From NCBI GenBank assembly GCA_015296065.1, contig DVDU01000219.1, positions 62,001-126,000 on the forward strand: a stretch of DNA of 64,000 nt, given 5' to 3'. Each line of letters opens with the position of its first letter. Position 1 is the first letter of the stretch. The DNA comes from Oscillatoriaceae cyanobacterium M33_DOE_052 (GTDB lineage Bacteria; Cyanobacteriota; Cyanobacteriia; Cyanobacteriales; Laspinemataceae). Shown in pieces: positions 16,011 to 26,700 of the stretch. The notes beneath the pieces are model-generated. The model searched no databases. It saw nothing but the letters and a program-made list of their open reading frames with translations, and had not been told where the DNA came from. The position numbers were made by a program, and so were the translations under genes.

Positions 16011-18347
16011 TTAAAACCTCTCGCCAAGACCGAAGTGGAAACGCCCTTCGCCCTCATCGCTGATCCCATAATCTACGCGAATCGGGCCGAGGGGAGACTG
16101 GATGCGCACCCCCAAACCGTAGCCGAAACCGCTTCCGGGCTTGCCGCGCACGCCTGCGGGGTCTCCTGGTACTTCCGAACCGGTGCCCAAGTCGCTGGCG
16201 GCGTCGAAAAATAAGGCGCCACTGACTACGGCGAAGACGGGAAAGCGATACTCGGCGGTAGCTTGGATATAGCTGCGTCCGGTGCCCAGTTCCCCTTCAT
16301 CGTAGCCCCGCACGGTGCTGCTGCCTCCCAGGGAAAAGGCTTCGTAGGGGGGCAAGTCGCCGATGACGGTGCCTGCTTGGAAGTTGAAGGCTAGGGATTG
16401 GGGTTCTTGGGAGTAGCGCACTAGGCTGACGGGAAGGTAGTAGCTCAAACTGCCCCGGAGACGATTCATAAAAATACTGCTACTACCAATGGGTACTGAT
16501 TGCTCGGTACTGAGGCGCAATACGGTGCCTTTGGTGGGACGCTGCACGCTGTCACGCCGATCGTACAGAGTCGCGAATTGGAACATCAGCAGGTCATCTT
16601 TGCCGCTATCGCTAAAACTGAGGGTGTTACCCAGTTCGTCTTGGGGGGAGAGGTCGCCGTCAGAATCGCGGATGGCCACCCGCTGATACTCCACACCCAG
16701 GGAAGTGCGCAAGTTGGGGTTAATGGGGCGGGAAAAGTTGACGCCGCCGCCAAAGCGGAGGATGCGAGGCCGATCGCCGTTAGGCAATTCCACCTCCTCA
16801 TCGCCGCCGTCGAAAATCAGGGAAATCGATCGCCGCCTAAACCCATTCACCGTGTAAGAAGTGCGATAAGGGTCATTCTTAATCCAGGGGTCGGTAAATC
16901 GCAAATCATACAAAATCTCCCGTTCCCCTACCTGCAGCTCCGCCCCCAGCTTTTGATTTCGCCCGAATAGGTTTTGCTCCTGATAGCTCACCGTCCCAAA
17001 CAAGCCGCTAGCGGAGCTGACCCCCGCACCCGCCGCCACCGAGCCGGTGTTCTTCTCAATTACATTCACCACCACCTCCACCTGACGGGGGTCAGAACCA
17101 GGATTCAAGGACAAGCGCACATCCTCAAAAATCCCCAACCCAAACACCCGCTGCAAATCCCGCTCCACGGCTGTGCGGTTGAACACTCCCCCCGATGTCA
17201 GTTCCAACTCGCGGGTAATGATGTATTCCTTAGTGCGACCTGTAACCGGTTCGCCATCAGCATCCGTGGGCTCCCCGTCCTTATTCAAAAACTGAACTTT
17301 GACATTCTCCACCGTACCTTCCGCCACTTCCAGAGTCACGGAGCCGTCCGGGTTCACTTGCGGCACATCAATCACTTGCGCCAGGATATAACCATTATCC
17401 TGATACCACTGATTCAGCGCTCTAATTCCCACCTGCAACTGCCGCAAATTGAGAATCTCCCCATACTGAGGCGAGAAAATCTCATCTACCACAGTTTGGG
17501 GTAATACCTGATTGCCTTTAACTTCCACCCGGGACAGTTCTGGGTTGGGTTCCACCACAAAAGTCACCCGCACCCCCAAGGGAGTATCCTCTGGTTCCGC
17601 CCGCACTTTGGCAAAATAACCCGTAGCGAAGATGGCGTTAATGTCTTGTTGCAGCTCGGAGCGAGTGGTTGTCCTGCCTGCTCGTAGGGAAATCGCCCGA
17701 TAAACCTCATCTTTGAGCTGCCCCTCTACCCCACTGACTGCTACCTCTGCCACTAACACATCTGGTTCCTGGCGTTGCTGGCCCGCTGGCGGCGTTGGTT
17801 GCGGTTGCCCACCACCGGGAATCACCGGCGGTGCTGGTTGACTGCCCGGTGAGGGCACCGGTTCATTTCTCGGTTGTGTGGGAGTCGGTTGGGGTGGGAT
17901 GACGGGCGGCGGCGTTGTCTGAGAGGGAGTTGGTTGGGGTGGGATAACTGGCGGCGGCGTGGTTTGGTTCTGAGATAAGACCCCCAATGTCCCCGGTGGC
18001 GACTCGGCGAAGTTCATTTCCTCCCAAGGGACAGGGAGAGGGGGGGACGAGGAGGCTAGGGGACTGGGCGGGAATGCTGCCGGTATCTCCACTATCCCGC
18101 TGTCAAAAGTGGGTTGGGGGGATGGGGCAACCACTTCTGGATTGCCCATATTGCTCCCTATCTCCGAGTCAGCGGTGTGAGCCTCCACAGTGGAGCTGCT
18201 GCTGGGAGAGTTGGTCGGTGCCAACGTTTCTCCCCGGCTGGGTTCAGTCATACTGAGGATGGTTGAGGCAGCCATAACTGCCCCTAGGAGTTCCGTAGCG
18301 CGCCTCCGGCGCGACGGCAGATTAGCGATTTTTTTCGTTTTTGCCAC
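16011..18347 (-). CDS. Omp85/BamA-family outer membrane protein
   Basis: 778 aa. N-terminal signal-like region, then a Pro-rich segment (about residues 95-195) with a tandem TTPPPVIPPQPTP repeat, as in cyanobacterial Omp85/Toc75 relatives. Three POTRA domains follow (about 200-440; VKGNQVLP and LTSGGVFNRTAVERDLQRVF visible), then a beta-barrel ending in the C-terminal phenylalanine signature (FHFGLGERF), with SSTVRGYDEGELG marking the conserved RGY/F lid loop. It inserts outer membrane proteins. The TTPPP direct repeats suggest local slippage variation. Confidence 0.92.
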   Translation of the reverse strand: MAKTKKIANLPSRRRRATELLGAVMAASTILSMTEPSRGETLAPTNSPSSSSTVEAHTADSEIGSNMGNPEVVAPSPQPTFDSGIVEIPAAFPPSPLASSSPPLPVPWEEMNFAESPPGTLGVLSQNQTTPPPVIPPQPTPSQTTPPPVIPPQPTPTQPRNEPVPSPGSQPAPPVIPGGGQPQPTPPAGQQRQEPDVLVAEVAVSGVEGQLKDEVYRAISLRAGRTTTRSELQQDINAIFATGYFAKVRAEPEDTPLGVRVTFVVEPNPELSRVEVKGNQVLPQTVVDEIFSPQYGEILNLRQLQVGIRALNQWYQDNGYILAQVIDVPQVNPDGSVTLEVAEGTVENVKVQFLNKDGEPTDADGEPVTGRTKEYIITRELELTSGGVFNRTAVERDLQRVFGLGIFEDVRLSLNPGSDPRQVEVVVNVIEKNTGSVAAGAGVSSASGLFGTVSYQEQNLFGRNQKLGAELQVGEREILYDLRFTDPWIKNDPYRTSYTVNGFRRRSISLIFDGGDEEVELPNGDRPRILRFGGGVNFSRPINPNLRTSLGVEYQRVAIRDSDGDLSPQDELGNTLSFSDSGKDDLLMFQFATLYDRRDSVQRPTKGTVLRLSTEQSVPIGSSSIFMNRLRGSLSYYLPVSLVRYSQEPQSLAFNFQAGTVIGDLPPYEAFSLGGSSTVRGYDEGELGTGRSYIQATAEYRFPVFAVVSGALFFDAASDLGTGSEVPGDPAGVRGKPGSGFGYGLGVRIQSPLGPIRVDYGISDEGEGRFHFGLGERF

Positions 18348-18444
18348 TTTTACGCCCTAAAAGTCTTGGTTTTGCGCGCCTTTGGCGCTAGTGAAATACT
18401 AGGAAAGAGTTGGTAGTTGCGATCGTTTTGGCGTGAGATCCGCC

Positions 18445-19170
18445 CTAGTTGCTACCCAAAATTCGCTCCAGCACCCGCTCATAAGCTGCCTCGACTTGGC
18501 CCAAATCGAGCCGGAACCGGTCTTTATCCATCACCCGCTTTTGCGGATCGGCTTCGGTTTCGTCCCAGAGGCGGCAAGTGTCTGGACTGATTTCATCCGC
18601 CAGTAAAAGTTTCCCATTACTGTCGATACCAAACTCCAGTTTGAAGTCCACTAGGGTAATTCCGCACTCGTGGAAAATTCCTTTGAGGAGTTCGTTAATC
18701 TGCAATGCCATATCCCGCAATTGCTCTACTTGCTCTTTTGTGGCCAGTTCCATAACCAACAGTCGCTCTATCGTGAGGAGGGGGTCTCCCAAAGCGTCGT
18801 TTTTATAGAAGAATTCTACCAGAGGAGGTTTCAGCTCTTTGCCGGGAGGTAATCCGGTTTGCTTGCATAGGCTCCCGGCGGCGATGTTCCTGACTACTAC
18901 TTCCACCGGGACGATCGTCACCCGCCGCACCCGCATTTGGTTTGGTTCCGGTTGGTCGATAAAGTGGGTGGGGATACCTTCTCTCTCCAGTCGCTGAAAG
19001 ATTTTGCTGCTGATAGTACAGTTGATGGCGCCTTTACCGGCGATCGTTCCCCGCTTCTGGGCGTTAAACGCCGTGGCGTCGTCTTTAAAGTACGTCAACA
19101 ACACCTCTGGTTCGGCGGTGGGATAGATAATTTTGGCTTTTCCTTCGTACAGCTTCTCCGGTTCCGACAT
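18445..19170 (-). CDS. purC: SAICAR synthase (purine biosynthesis)
   Basis: 241 aa, normal size. Opens with KLYEGKAKIIYPT, has YFKDDATAFNAQKRGTIAGKG, VVRNIAAGSL and the C-terminal LADEISPDTCRLWD. It ligates aspartate to CAIR in an ATP-dependent step. It is the first gene of the minus-strand run leading into omp85 and lpxC, with 97 bp to omp85. Confidence 0.95.
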   Translation of the reverse strand: MSEPEKLYEGKAKIIYPTAEPEVLLTYFKDDATAFNAQKRGTIAGKGAINCTISSKIFQRLEREGIPTHFIDQPEPNQMRVRRVTIVPVEVVVRNIAAGSLCKQTGLPPGKELKPPLVEFFYKNDALGDPLLTIERLLVMELATKEQVEQLRDMALQINELLKGIFHECGITLVDFKLEFGIDSNGKLLLADEISPDTCRLWDETEADPQKRVMDKDRFRLDLGQVEAAYERVLERILGSN

Positions 19171-20344
19171 AAAACTCCATCAATTGCTCTGGTTGCACCG
19201 TCCTCTGGCTGCCAAACCATCCGGTTTGTCTGCCTTGGGCAGAATTATTCTACCCAAGATTGGGTGTTTTGCTCCGATTTCTGCTCCTGCTACTCTCAAG
19301 AGCCCCCCCCACCCCGTCAGGTCCAAGCATCATCAAGGCAGTATTAAGGTAAAATAGACCAAATCATCAGCATCTCATCAACTTGCCCGCCAGAAGCGAT
19401 AATGGATAGCACATAATTTTTATGTGTAATGCGGCCAGTACGGCTTGACAATACCTTTTTCAAGTCTTCGGCTTTGGTGGGCTGGCTTTGTACCGCCCCT
19501 CCATCCAGCGTGAGGCGGTGCTGGGATAATGTACTGTCACCTTGCCCAAACAAATGCTGGGCTCTTATGATTTTATTAATCGCGTTCTTAACCAAACCAA
19601 AATGACCTAGGCAAAAAATATGAGACAAGTCCTGTTAATCAGTCATAATGATTGGGAAAGGGGCGGCCACCACTGGTAATTGGTGAGCCCTTTCACCCAT
19701 TTGGGTTGGTTGAAAATGACTGGCAATCTGGAATTTAGCAGGTATTCGATTTCATCTAGATATGCAAAGCTCCCAGAGCCAACACATCTAGTTTCTCAAG
19801 GTCGATATTTAGGTTCATCAATATTGATTCACCAACGAAGCCATAAAGCTGGATGTCACCCCCTGCCAAGGCTTTTCCTGGAAATATCCAACCCCACAGT
19901 TAACCTACCTTTAAAAATCTGGGTGCAACGAGGCTGTGCTGGTGAAGTGCCGCCTCATCGTAGTTCCTATGGGGGGAGTTGGGCTGGCTGCCGATTGGGG
20001 GTGGGTAGTGAGTCAAAAAAAATCAAAATACCCCTTGCACTTCTAGAGGGAATGTGTTATACATAAAAGGAACATGAGTTCCAACAATCATCTAAGTAAA
20101 AAAACTTAAACTGATTCAGGGACAATCAACCAACCAGGAGATGATGCAAGCTGGTTTAACTAGGTGGAGACCCCACCGAGGGTAGCCGACGCCGAAACAT
20201 CCCCAGCAGAAACCTATCAGATAATTACCCAGGCATAAGCCCAGAGGTATATACTGAGTTTTGGCACATTTAATCTGCCATACCCTATGACCAGTTAAGG
20301 TTGAAATCAGGCAATTCAGAATTATCCCAAATGATTGCAGCTTT
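19171..20344. other. 1.17-kb intergenic region, no convincing gene
   Basis: Several short open frames exist; the longest sensible one is 19344-19628 on minus (94 aa, not recognised, no clear ribosome site), and I do not call it. The right half carries a good promoter (20035-20063) and a leader of about 275 bases for the downstream gene, with hairpins AACCAG/CTGGTT (about 20132-20156) and GGTGG/CCACC (about 20163-20177). Confidence 0.5.
20035..20063 (+). promoter_or_regulatory. sigma70-type promoter for the 20345 gene pair
   Basis: TTGCAC (20035-20040), 17-base spacer, TATACA (20058-20063). Predicted start near 20070 gives a leader of about 275 bases, unusually long, with two visible hairpins. 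No known riboswitch class was recognised. Confidence 0.55.
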
Positions 20345-21313
20345 ATGAAAAATAGCAGTTCTACCCCCCCCCCGAACTATCCTGAATATATAGTAAGAGG
20401 CGGGGATACAGCATTTAAACCGCCTTATAGCCTGAACGAGACCAAGCTCTATGGATTTGTCTTGGAAGGCACTTCAGCCAATCTCCAAACCCTATGTGAT
20501 AAATACCTGAACATACCGGGGCAAGATGTATTTGAGTATCGCCCTGCCTCTAACCGTTTGCTGATGGTCTTCGATACGATCGCGAATATCAGCTCTACAC
20601 AACCTCCCGACAGCGAGAAAGGTTTTTTCTCGGAACAAGGCGAGGTGATATTCTGGATTTTGACTAAGGCGGGCAAGCAAGACGGGTCTAAATTTGTCGT
20701 AGATCACTACGCTTGGTTTATCCCCTATATTTTCGTGGATTCTACCCCAGCGATGGTCCTGGGACGGGAAGTTTATGGGTTTCCCAAAGAATTAGGCAAA
20801 TTTCAGATTCCAGACAATCCTCAAAATCCCGATCAACTCTCATTAGAGACCCTGGTGTTACAACCGTTTGGACCGCAAACGGAAACTACCTGGCGAGAAA
20901 TAATCAAAGTCCAAAGCGGGTCAGAAGACAAGGGCACCTTACCCCTAAAGACTTGGGGTGACTTTAAACAAGTGGCAAGCGAAATCTCAGCTTTGTTTAA
21001 AGACCTGCAACTCGATGAAAAATGCCTCAGTAGCCTAGAAGTGCCGATGGTGTTTCTCAAGCAATTTCGAGATGTGCGAGATGGCAACAAGGCTTGCTAT
21101 CAAGCCATTGTAGAAGCTACAGCAACCCTGAATAAATTGCATAGTGGGTTCCCTTACCTGCGGAAATTTCAGGTCAGCATCGATAATTTTGACAGTCACC
21201 CGATCGTCACGGAACTAGGCTTAAAACTGAAGCAAACCGCTCAATTAGCATTTTGGCTGCATTTTGATTTTTCGTTTGGCAACGGCACAGAAATCTGGAA
21301 AGCTAATTCTTAG
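20345..21313 (+). CDS. Acetoacetate-decarboxylase-like protein
   Basis: 322 aa. The segment AMVLGREVYGFPKELGKF resembles the acetoacetate decarboxylase superfamily region around its active-site lysine (PKxLG), and HYAWFIPYIFVDS fits the preceding strand. The superfamily includes true decarboxylases and enzymes using the same Schiff-base lysine for other reactions. The N-terminus is Pro-rich. It is followed after 62 bp by an FAD oxidoreductase in the same direction, so the two probably form an operon acting on the same metabolite. Substrate is unknown; superfamily assignment is moderately sure. Confidence 0.65.
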   Translation: MKNSSSTPPPNYPEYIVRGGDTAFKPPYSLNETKLYGFVLEGTSANLQTLCDKYLNIPGQDVFEYRPASNRLLMVFDTIANISSTQPPDSEKGFFSEQGEVIFWILTKAGKQDGSKFVVDHYAWFIPYIFVDSTPAMVLGREVYGFPKELGKFQIPDNPQNPDQLSLETLVLQPFGPQTETTWREIIKVQSGSEDKGTLPLKTWGDFKQVASEISALFKDLQLDEKCLSSLEVPMVFLKQFRDVRDGNKACYQAIVEATATLNKLHSGFPYLRKFQVSIDNFDSHPIVTELGLKLKQTAQLAFWLHFDFSFGNGTEIWKANS

Positions 21314-21375
21314 CTGGTGCAGCCCAAGGGCAGATTTGACCGAAAAACATCAACAATTGACACAGGCGAATATCG

Positions 21376-23685
21376 ATGACTGAACAGCGCAAGAAAAAAA
21401 TCGCGATTCTCGGCGGCGGGATGGGGTCGATGGTGACAGCATTTGAGCTAACCACCCAGCCCAATTGGCAAGACCTCTACGATATTACTGTCTATCAATT
21501 AGGTTGGCGTTTAGGTGGCAAAGGGGCAAGCGGTCGCAATATGACAGCCCATCAGTCCTACCAACCAGATTACCGGGTTCAGGAACACGGATTTCACATT
21601 TTTTTCGGATTTTATGGCAACACATTTCGGTTGATGAAGGAATGTTATGATGCCTTAGAAAATGAGGCGGGCATTTTTCCTGGAATAGAAAATGCCTTTC
21701 AGCCCCAGAGCTTTATTGTCTTTGAAGACCAGGATAAACATGGTCGGTGGGTGCCTTGGAATTTGCATTTTCCCTATTTTGCCAATCAGTATCCCTGGCC
21801 AGATAATGATGTAGAAGTCGGTTCACCGTGGGACTATATTGGCAAGACGCTTGAGTTTATGCTCCAGAAGCATAGCGAATCCTCGGTGTTAGAATCGGTC
21901 TCAGAGGAGAAGAGGCAAGTCACAGCGGCTGCAGAACCGATGCACCCAGATTTACTGGCTCGTTTGGCACATGGTTTAGAGATGGTGGGGGAAGAGCGAA
22001 TTTCAAGCTGGGAAAAGCTGACCTTGAAATCCGATCGGGAGATTCTCAATCTGGCGTATAAATTTGCGGTATCTGTTGCCCAAAATATTGACAATGCTGC
22101 TGGGATGGCTGAGGGCGATCGCTCTTCTGGCAACCACGAAGCGCTGCTGGGCTTGTTAGACTATTTTATGAAGCTGGCTCGTCATCAATTCGAGGATGCC
22201 CTCCACAACCTTGAGGGCAAACTAGAAGGGGCATTCCTCGACGCCATGCGCATCCTGATTATCTGTAATCTTGGCTACGCCATTATTCGGGGCATCCTCG
22301 TTAATACCATCTTTAACTGGCAATCTTTCAACGACCTAGACCAGCAAGATTTTAGAAACTGGATCGCCGACAATGGCGGCTGGCCAGAAACCGTTAACTC
22401 CGTCTTAGTTGAGGTCATGTATGACCTACTCTTAGCCTTTCCCGGTGGGGTCGCCACGAGGGATAATGGTCAATTGGGAGCTGCCGCTACAGTGCGGTGG
22501 ATCTGGCGCATGATTTTCACCTATAAAGGGGCAATCATGTGGAAAATGAACGCTGGCATGGGGGATACCATCTTTACTCCCTTCTACACCGAGTTAAAAA
22601 ACCGTGGGGTTAAGTTTGAGTTTTTCCACCGCGTCACCAACCTGAGCCTGAACTCAGAGAAAAATGGGATTGCCACCATAGAGATGGGGCGACAAGTAAA
22701 CCTAAAAAATCCGGAAGCAGGATACGAGCCGCTGATTACAGTGAAGGATCTTCTCTGCTGGCCGAGCGCCCCCCTTTATGATCAAATTGTCGAAGGTGAA
22801 CAACTCCAAGCCCAGCAAATAGACCTAGAATCTTTCTGGACACCGTGGCAAGACGTAGGCACAGTAAGTCTCAACTATGGAGAAGATTTTGATATTGTTG
22901 TCTTGGGTATCTCTATCGGGGCTTTACCCTTTATCTGCCAGGAGCTGATCGATGCTAAAATTGAATGGCAACAGATGGTTAAGTATGTCCAAACCGTCCC
23001 CACCCAAGGCGGACAGCTCTGGCTCAAACCTACCCTGCAAGGCTTAGGATGGGAGCAGGATAGTCCAGTTCTAGGGACTTACGTTGAGCCCCTAGATACT
23101 TATGCAGATATGACTCATTTGATTGAACGGGAAAACTGGCCAGTCAACAATGCTCCCCAAAATATCGCTTACTTCACGGGGGTGATGGAAGATCCGGGAA
23201 TTCCCGCTCCTAGCAACTATGATTTCCCCGCCCAGCAGCAACAGAAAATCAGCCAACAAGCTATTGATTGGCTCAACAGTAACACAGGCGGTCTCTGGCC
23301 CAAGGCTACTACAAAAGAGAATCCTAATGGTCTCGATTGGAATTTACTGGTAGATTTAGAGGAGGAGCAAGGCGAACAACGTTTTTACTCGCAATTTTGG
23401 CGGATTAACATCACGCCTTCTGAGCGTTATGTATTATCGATTCCCCAGAGCTACCAATTTCGCCTGCGTCCCGATACTTCCCGGTGGGACGATCGGCCTC
23501 GCGGTTTCCAGAACCTCTACCTCACCGGGGATTGGGTCGATAATAGCTTCAACTCGGGTTGTATCGAAGCCACCACAATCGCAGGTATGCAAGCAGCTCG
23601 CGTCCTATTGCAACAGCAGTTCGGGCAGCAATATCATCGGCAGCAAATTATTGGCGAGTATGATAATTGGCCGAAACCTCAATAG
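21376..23685 (+). CDS. FAD/NAD(P)-dependent amine-oxidase/desaturase-like oxidoreductase
   Basis: 769 aa. The N-terminal dinucleotide-binding motif ILGGGMGSMVTAFEL is followed by LGWRLGGKGASGRN and a conserved EHGFHIFFGFY; the C-terminal FAD motif is NLYLTGDWVDNSFNSGCIEA. This is the architecture of flavin amine oxidases, phytoene desaturases and hydroxysqualene dehydroxylases, but the length (about 770 against 450-550) shows a large insertion (about residues 170-400). Likely cotranscribed with the upstream acetoacetate-decarboxylase-like gene. The reaction cannot be deduced. Confidence 0.75.
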   Translation: MTEQRKKKIAILGGGMGSMVTAFELTTQPNWQDLYDITVYQLGWRLGGKGASGRNMTAHQSYQPDYRVQEHGFHIFFGFYGNTFRLMKECYDALENEAGIFPGIENAFQPQSFIVFEDQDKHGRWVPWNLHFPYFANQYPWPDNDVEVGSPWDYIGKTLEFMLQKHSESSVLESVSEEKRQVTAAAEPMHPDLLARLAHGLEMVGEERISSWEKLTLKSDREILNLAYKFAVSVAQNIDNAAGMAEGDRSSGNHEALLGLLDYFMKLARHQFEDALHNLEGKLEGAFLDAMRILIICNLGYAIIRGILVNTIFNWQSFNDLDQQDFRNWIADNGGWPETVNSVLVEVMYDLLLAFPGGVATRDNGQLGAAATVRWIWRMIFTYKGAIMWKMNAGMGDTIFTPFYTELKNRGVKFEFFHRVTNLSLNSEKNGIATIEMGRQVNLKNPEAGYEPLITVKDLLCWPSAPLYDQIVEGEQLQAQQIDLESFWTPWQDVGTVSLNYGEDFDIVVLGISIGALPFICQELIDAKIEWQQMVKYVQTVPTQGGQLWLKPTLQGLGWEQDSPVLGTYVEPLDTYADMTHLIERENWPVNNAPQNIAYFTGVMEDPGIPAPSNYDFPAQQQQKISQQAIDWLNSNTGGLWPKATTKENPNGLDWNLLVDLEEEQGEQRFYSQFWRINITPSERYVLSIPQSYQFRLRPDTSRWDDRPRGFQNLYLTGDWVDNSFNSGCIEATTIAGMQAARVLLQQQFGQQYHRQQIIGEYDNWPKPQ

Positions 23686-23785
23686 TTAACTGAGCGCAAT
23701 CAGCCAAAAAATTTGAAACATGGAGGGAATCCGCTGAACATAACTTGATTTCCTCCCGACACTATTTACCCCCAACAATACACCC

Positions 23786-26700
23786 ATGCTCAACCTAAAA
23801 ACCTACCAAATTCTCGCCCAAATATACGAAAGCTCAAACTCCCTAGTGTATCGAGGGATAAGAGAAGCCGACGAATTGCGGGTAATTCTAAAATTTCTCA
23901 AAGAAGACTATCCGACAGCATCAGAAATCACCCGGTATAAACAAGAATATGAAATCACCCGGAATCTGAATCTAGCCGGGGTGCCAAAAGCCTATGGATT
24001 AGAGCCATACAAACAAACATTCTGCATCATTCTCGAAGACTTTGGCGCCGTGTCGCTGCAAGAGATGATGAGTCAGAAGCGGGCTCAAGAAGAAAGCAGC
24101 ATAGCGGTGATGACCGTGGCGGAATTTCTGCCGATTAGCATCAAAATAGCCGAAATTTTAGGAGAAATTCACGCCGCGAATATAGTCCACAAAGATATCA
24201 ACCCAGCCAACATAGTCATCAATCCAGAAACCGGGGTAGTAAAAATCATTGATTTTGGCATATCCACGCAGCTAACCAGAGAAAACCCCACCCTAAAAAA
24301 TCCGAATGTACTGGAGGGGACATTAGCATATATATCACCAGAACAAACCGGGCGAATGAACCGGGCATTAGATTACCGCACCGACTTTTACTCCCTCGGC
24401 GTCACCTTCTATGAGCTGCTCACAGGAAAACTGCCATTTGACAGCAGCGATGCGATGGAGTTAGTCCACAGTCACATCGCCAAAGTGCCAGCATCACCGG
24501 AAGAGATTAACCCAGAAATTCCGGGAGTGCTGTCAAAAATAGTGATGAAAATGATGGCCAAAACAGCGGAAGAGCGCTACCAAAGCGGGTTTGGGCTGAG
24601 GGCAGATTTAGAAAAATGTTGGCAGCAATTACAGGAATCAGGGGAAATATCCGATTTTCCCCTAGGGAAAGAAGATATATCAGACCAGTTTCAAATCCCG
24701 CAAAACCTGTATGGGCGGGAAGCAGAAGTAGAAACATTACTGGCAGCATTCGAGCGAGTAGCAGACACACCCAAGTCGCAAATAGAGATGATGCTAGTGG
24801 CGGGGTATTCGGGGATTGGCAAATCATCCTTGGTGGCAGAAATCCACAAACCAAATACGAGACTGCGGGGATACTTCACCGAGGGAAAATTTGACCAATT
24901 CCAAAGAAGCGTGCCCTACTCAGCCGTAGTGAGCGCTTTTAAAGGATTGGTGCGGCAACTGTTAACAGAAAGTGAAGCGCAACTGGCACAGTGGCGGCAA
25001 AAACTGTTAGCAGCAGTAGGAGTCAACGGGCAAGTAATTATGGAAGTCATTCCCGAAGTAGAGCTGATTATCGGACCACAGCCACCCGTGCCAGAATTAG
25101 GGGCAAGCGAGGCGCAAAATCGGTTTAATCTGGTGTTCGGGAAATTCATCAGGGCGTTTTGCACAAAAGAGCATCCGTTGGTGATATTTTTGGATGACTT
25201 GCAATGGGCAGACTCAGCGACGCTGAAGCTGATAGAGCTGATGATGACCGATGCAGATATGCAGTATCTGTTCTTAATTGGCGCCTATCGGGATAACGAA
25301 GTCAGTCCGAGTCATCCGTTGATGATTACCATCGATGGATTAGTGGAGCAAGGGGCAACCATCAACGCCATTACCTTAGCACCATTAGAGCTAAAGCATA
25401 CCAGGACACTGATTGGGGATACATTACATCGCCAGCTCGAAGAGGTACAACCATTGGCGGAACTGGTGATGAGGAAAACCGGGGGGAATCCATTTTTTGT
25501 GAATCAGTTTCTGAAAACGCTGTATGGAGAGAATCTGCTCAAGCTAGAGCGAGAGAGTCACAGTTGGCAATGGGATATTGAGGAAATAGAAGCGCAGAAT
25601 ATCACGGATAATGTGGTAGATTTGATGGTGGGCAAGTTGAAGAAACTGCCGTCATCTACCCAGCAGGTGTTACGATTGGCAGCTTGTGTGGGGGCGAGTT
25701 TTGATTTACAGACGATCGCCATAGTCTGTGAACAGGAACCCGAGGCCATTTTCCCAGATTTAGTGACGGCGATTCAGTCCGGGTTACTGTTGCCCACATC
25801 GGAGCTAGACGAAAACCTGTTGATTCAAAATTATAAATTTCTGCACGATCGGGTACAACAAGCCGCCTATGCACTGATTGAAGAAGAGCGGAAAAAAGCC
25901 GTACATCTGCAGATAGGGCGGTTGCTGCTGGGCAAAGTCTCCGAGTCGGAATTACTCGAGCGCATCTTTGAAATCGTGGATCATCTCAACTTAGGTTGGG
26001 CATTAATCAGCGACGAATCAGAACGAGTAGAATTAGGGCGATTAAATCTGGAAGCGGGGCGGAAAGCGAAAGCCTCCACCGCTTATGCAGCAGCTTTAGA
26101 GCAATATTTCAGCCGCGGGATAGAGATATTGCCCGCCGCTGCTTGGCAGACGCATTACGATTTAACCTTTAGTTTATATCGGGAACGCTCCGAATGTGAA
26201 TATCTCTGCGGTAACTTCGAGCAAGCCGAACAGCTATTCGATTACATCTTAACTCAAGTTAAGTCTAACTTGGAGCAAGCCGAAATTCAAAATCTCAGAA
26301 TTACATTATATGAACAATCCACTAAATACATCGAAGCTATTAAGCTGGCAGCAGAAACATTGACAACATTAGGTTTGCACCTAAATACAACTACAAAACC
26401 AGAAATTTTATCTGAGCTAAATTTAGAGTTGCAATGGTATAATACACAATTAAAATATATTACAATATCTCATTTAATTGATGCCCCAAAAATGACCAAC
26501 CCAGAAATTATATTGGGCATGAAAATTTTGATGAATATTACAGCACCAGCTTATTTTGTTGACCAAGATTTGTTGGCCTTAATTTCATTAAAAATGGTCA
26601 ATTTTTCCTTAAAATATGGAAATTCAGATGTATCAGCTCATGGATATGCCTTCTGGGAATTTTTAGCTGGAGCCAGATTATTTGACTATGAGCGTGGTTA

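Noticed and set aside
19344-19628. 94-aa minus-strand frame between purC and the 20345 gene
   Set aside because: No recognised family, no clear ribosome site; could be real but cannot be supported.
19680-20066. 128-aa plus-strand frame
   Set aside because: Composition not protein-like and it overlaps the promoter at 20035-20063.
20100-20340. Known riboswitch in the leader of the 20345 gene
   Set aside because: I compared remembered consensus motifs for cobalamin, TPP, c-di-GMP, c-di-AMP and fluoride; none fit, so only a generic leader is reported.
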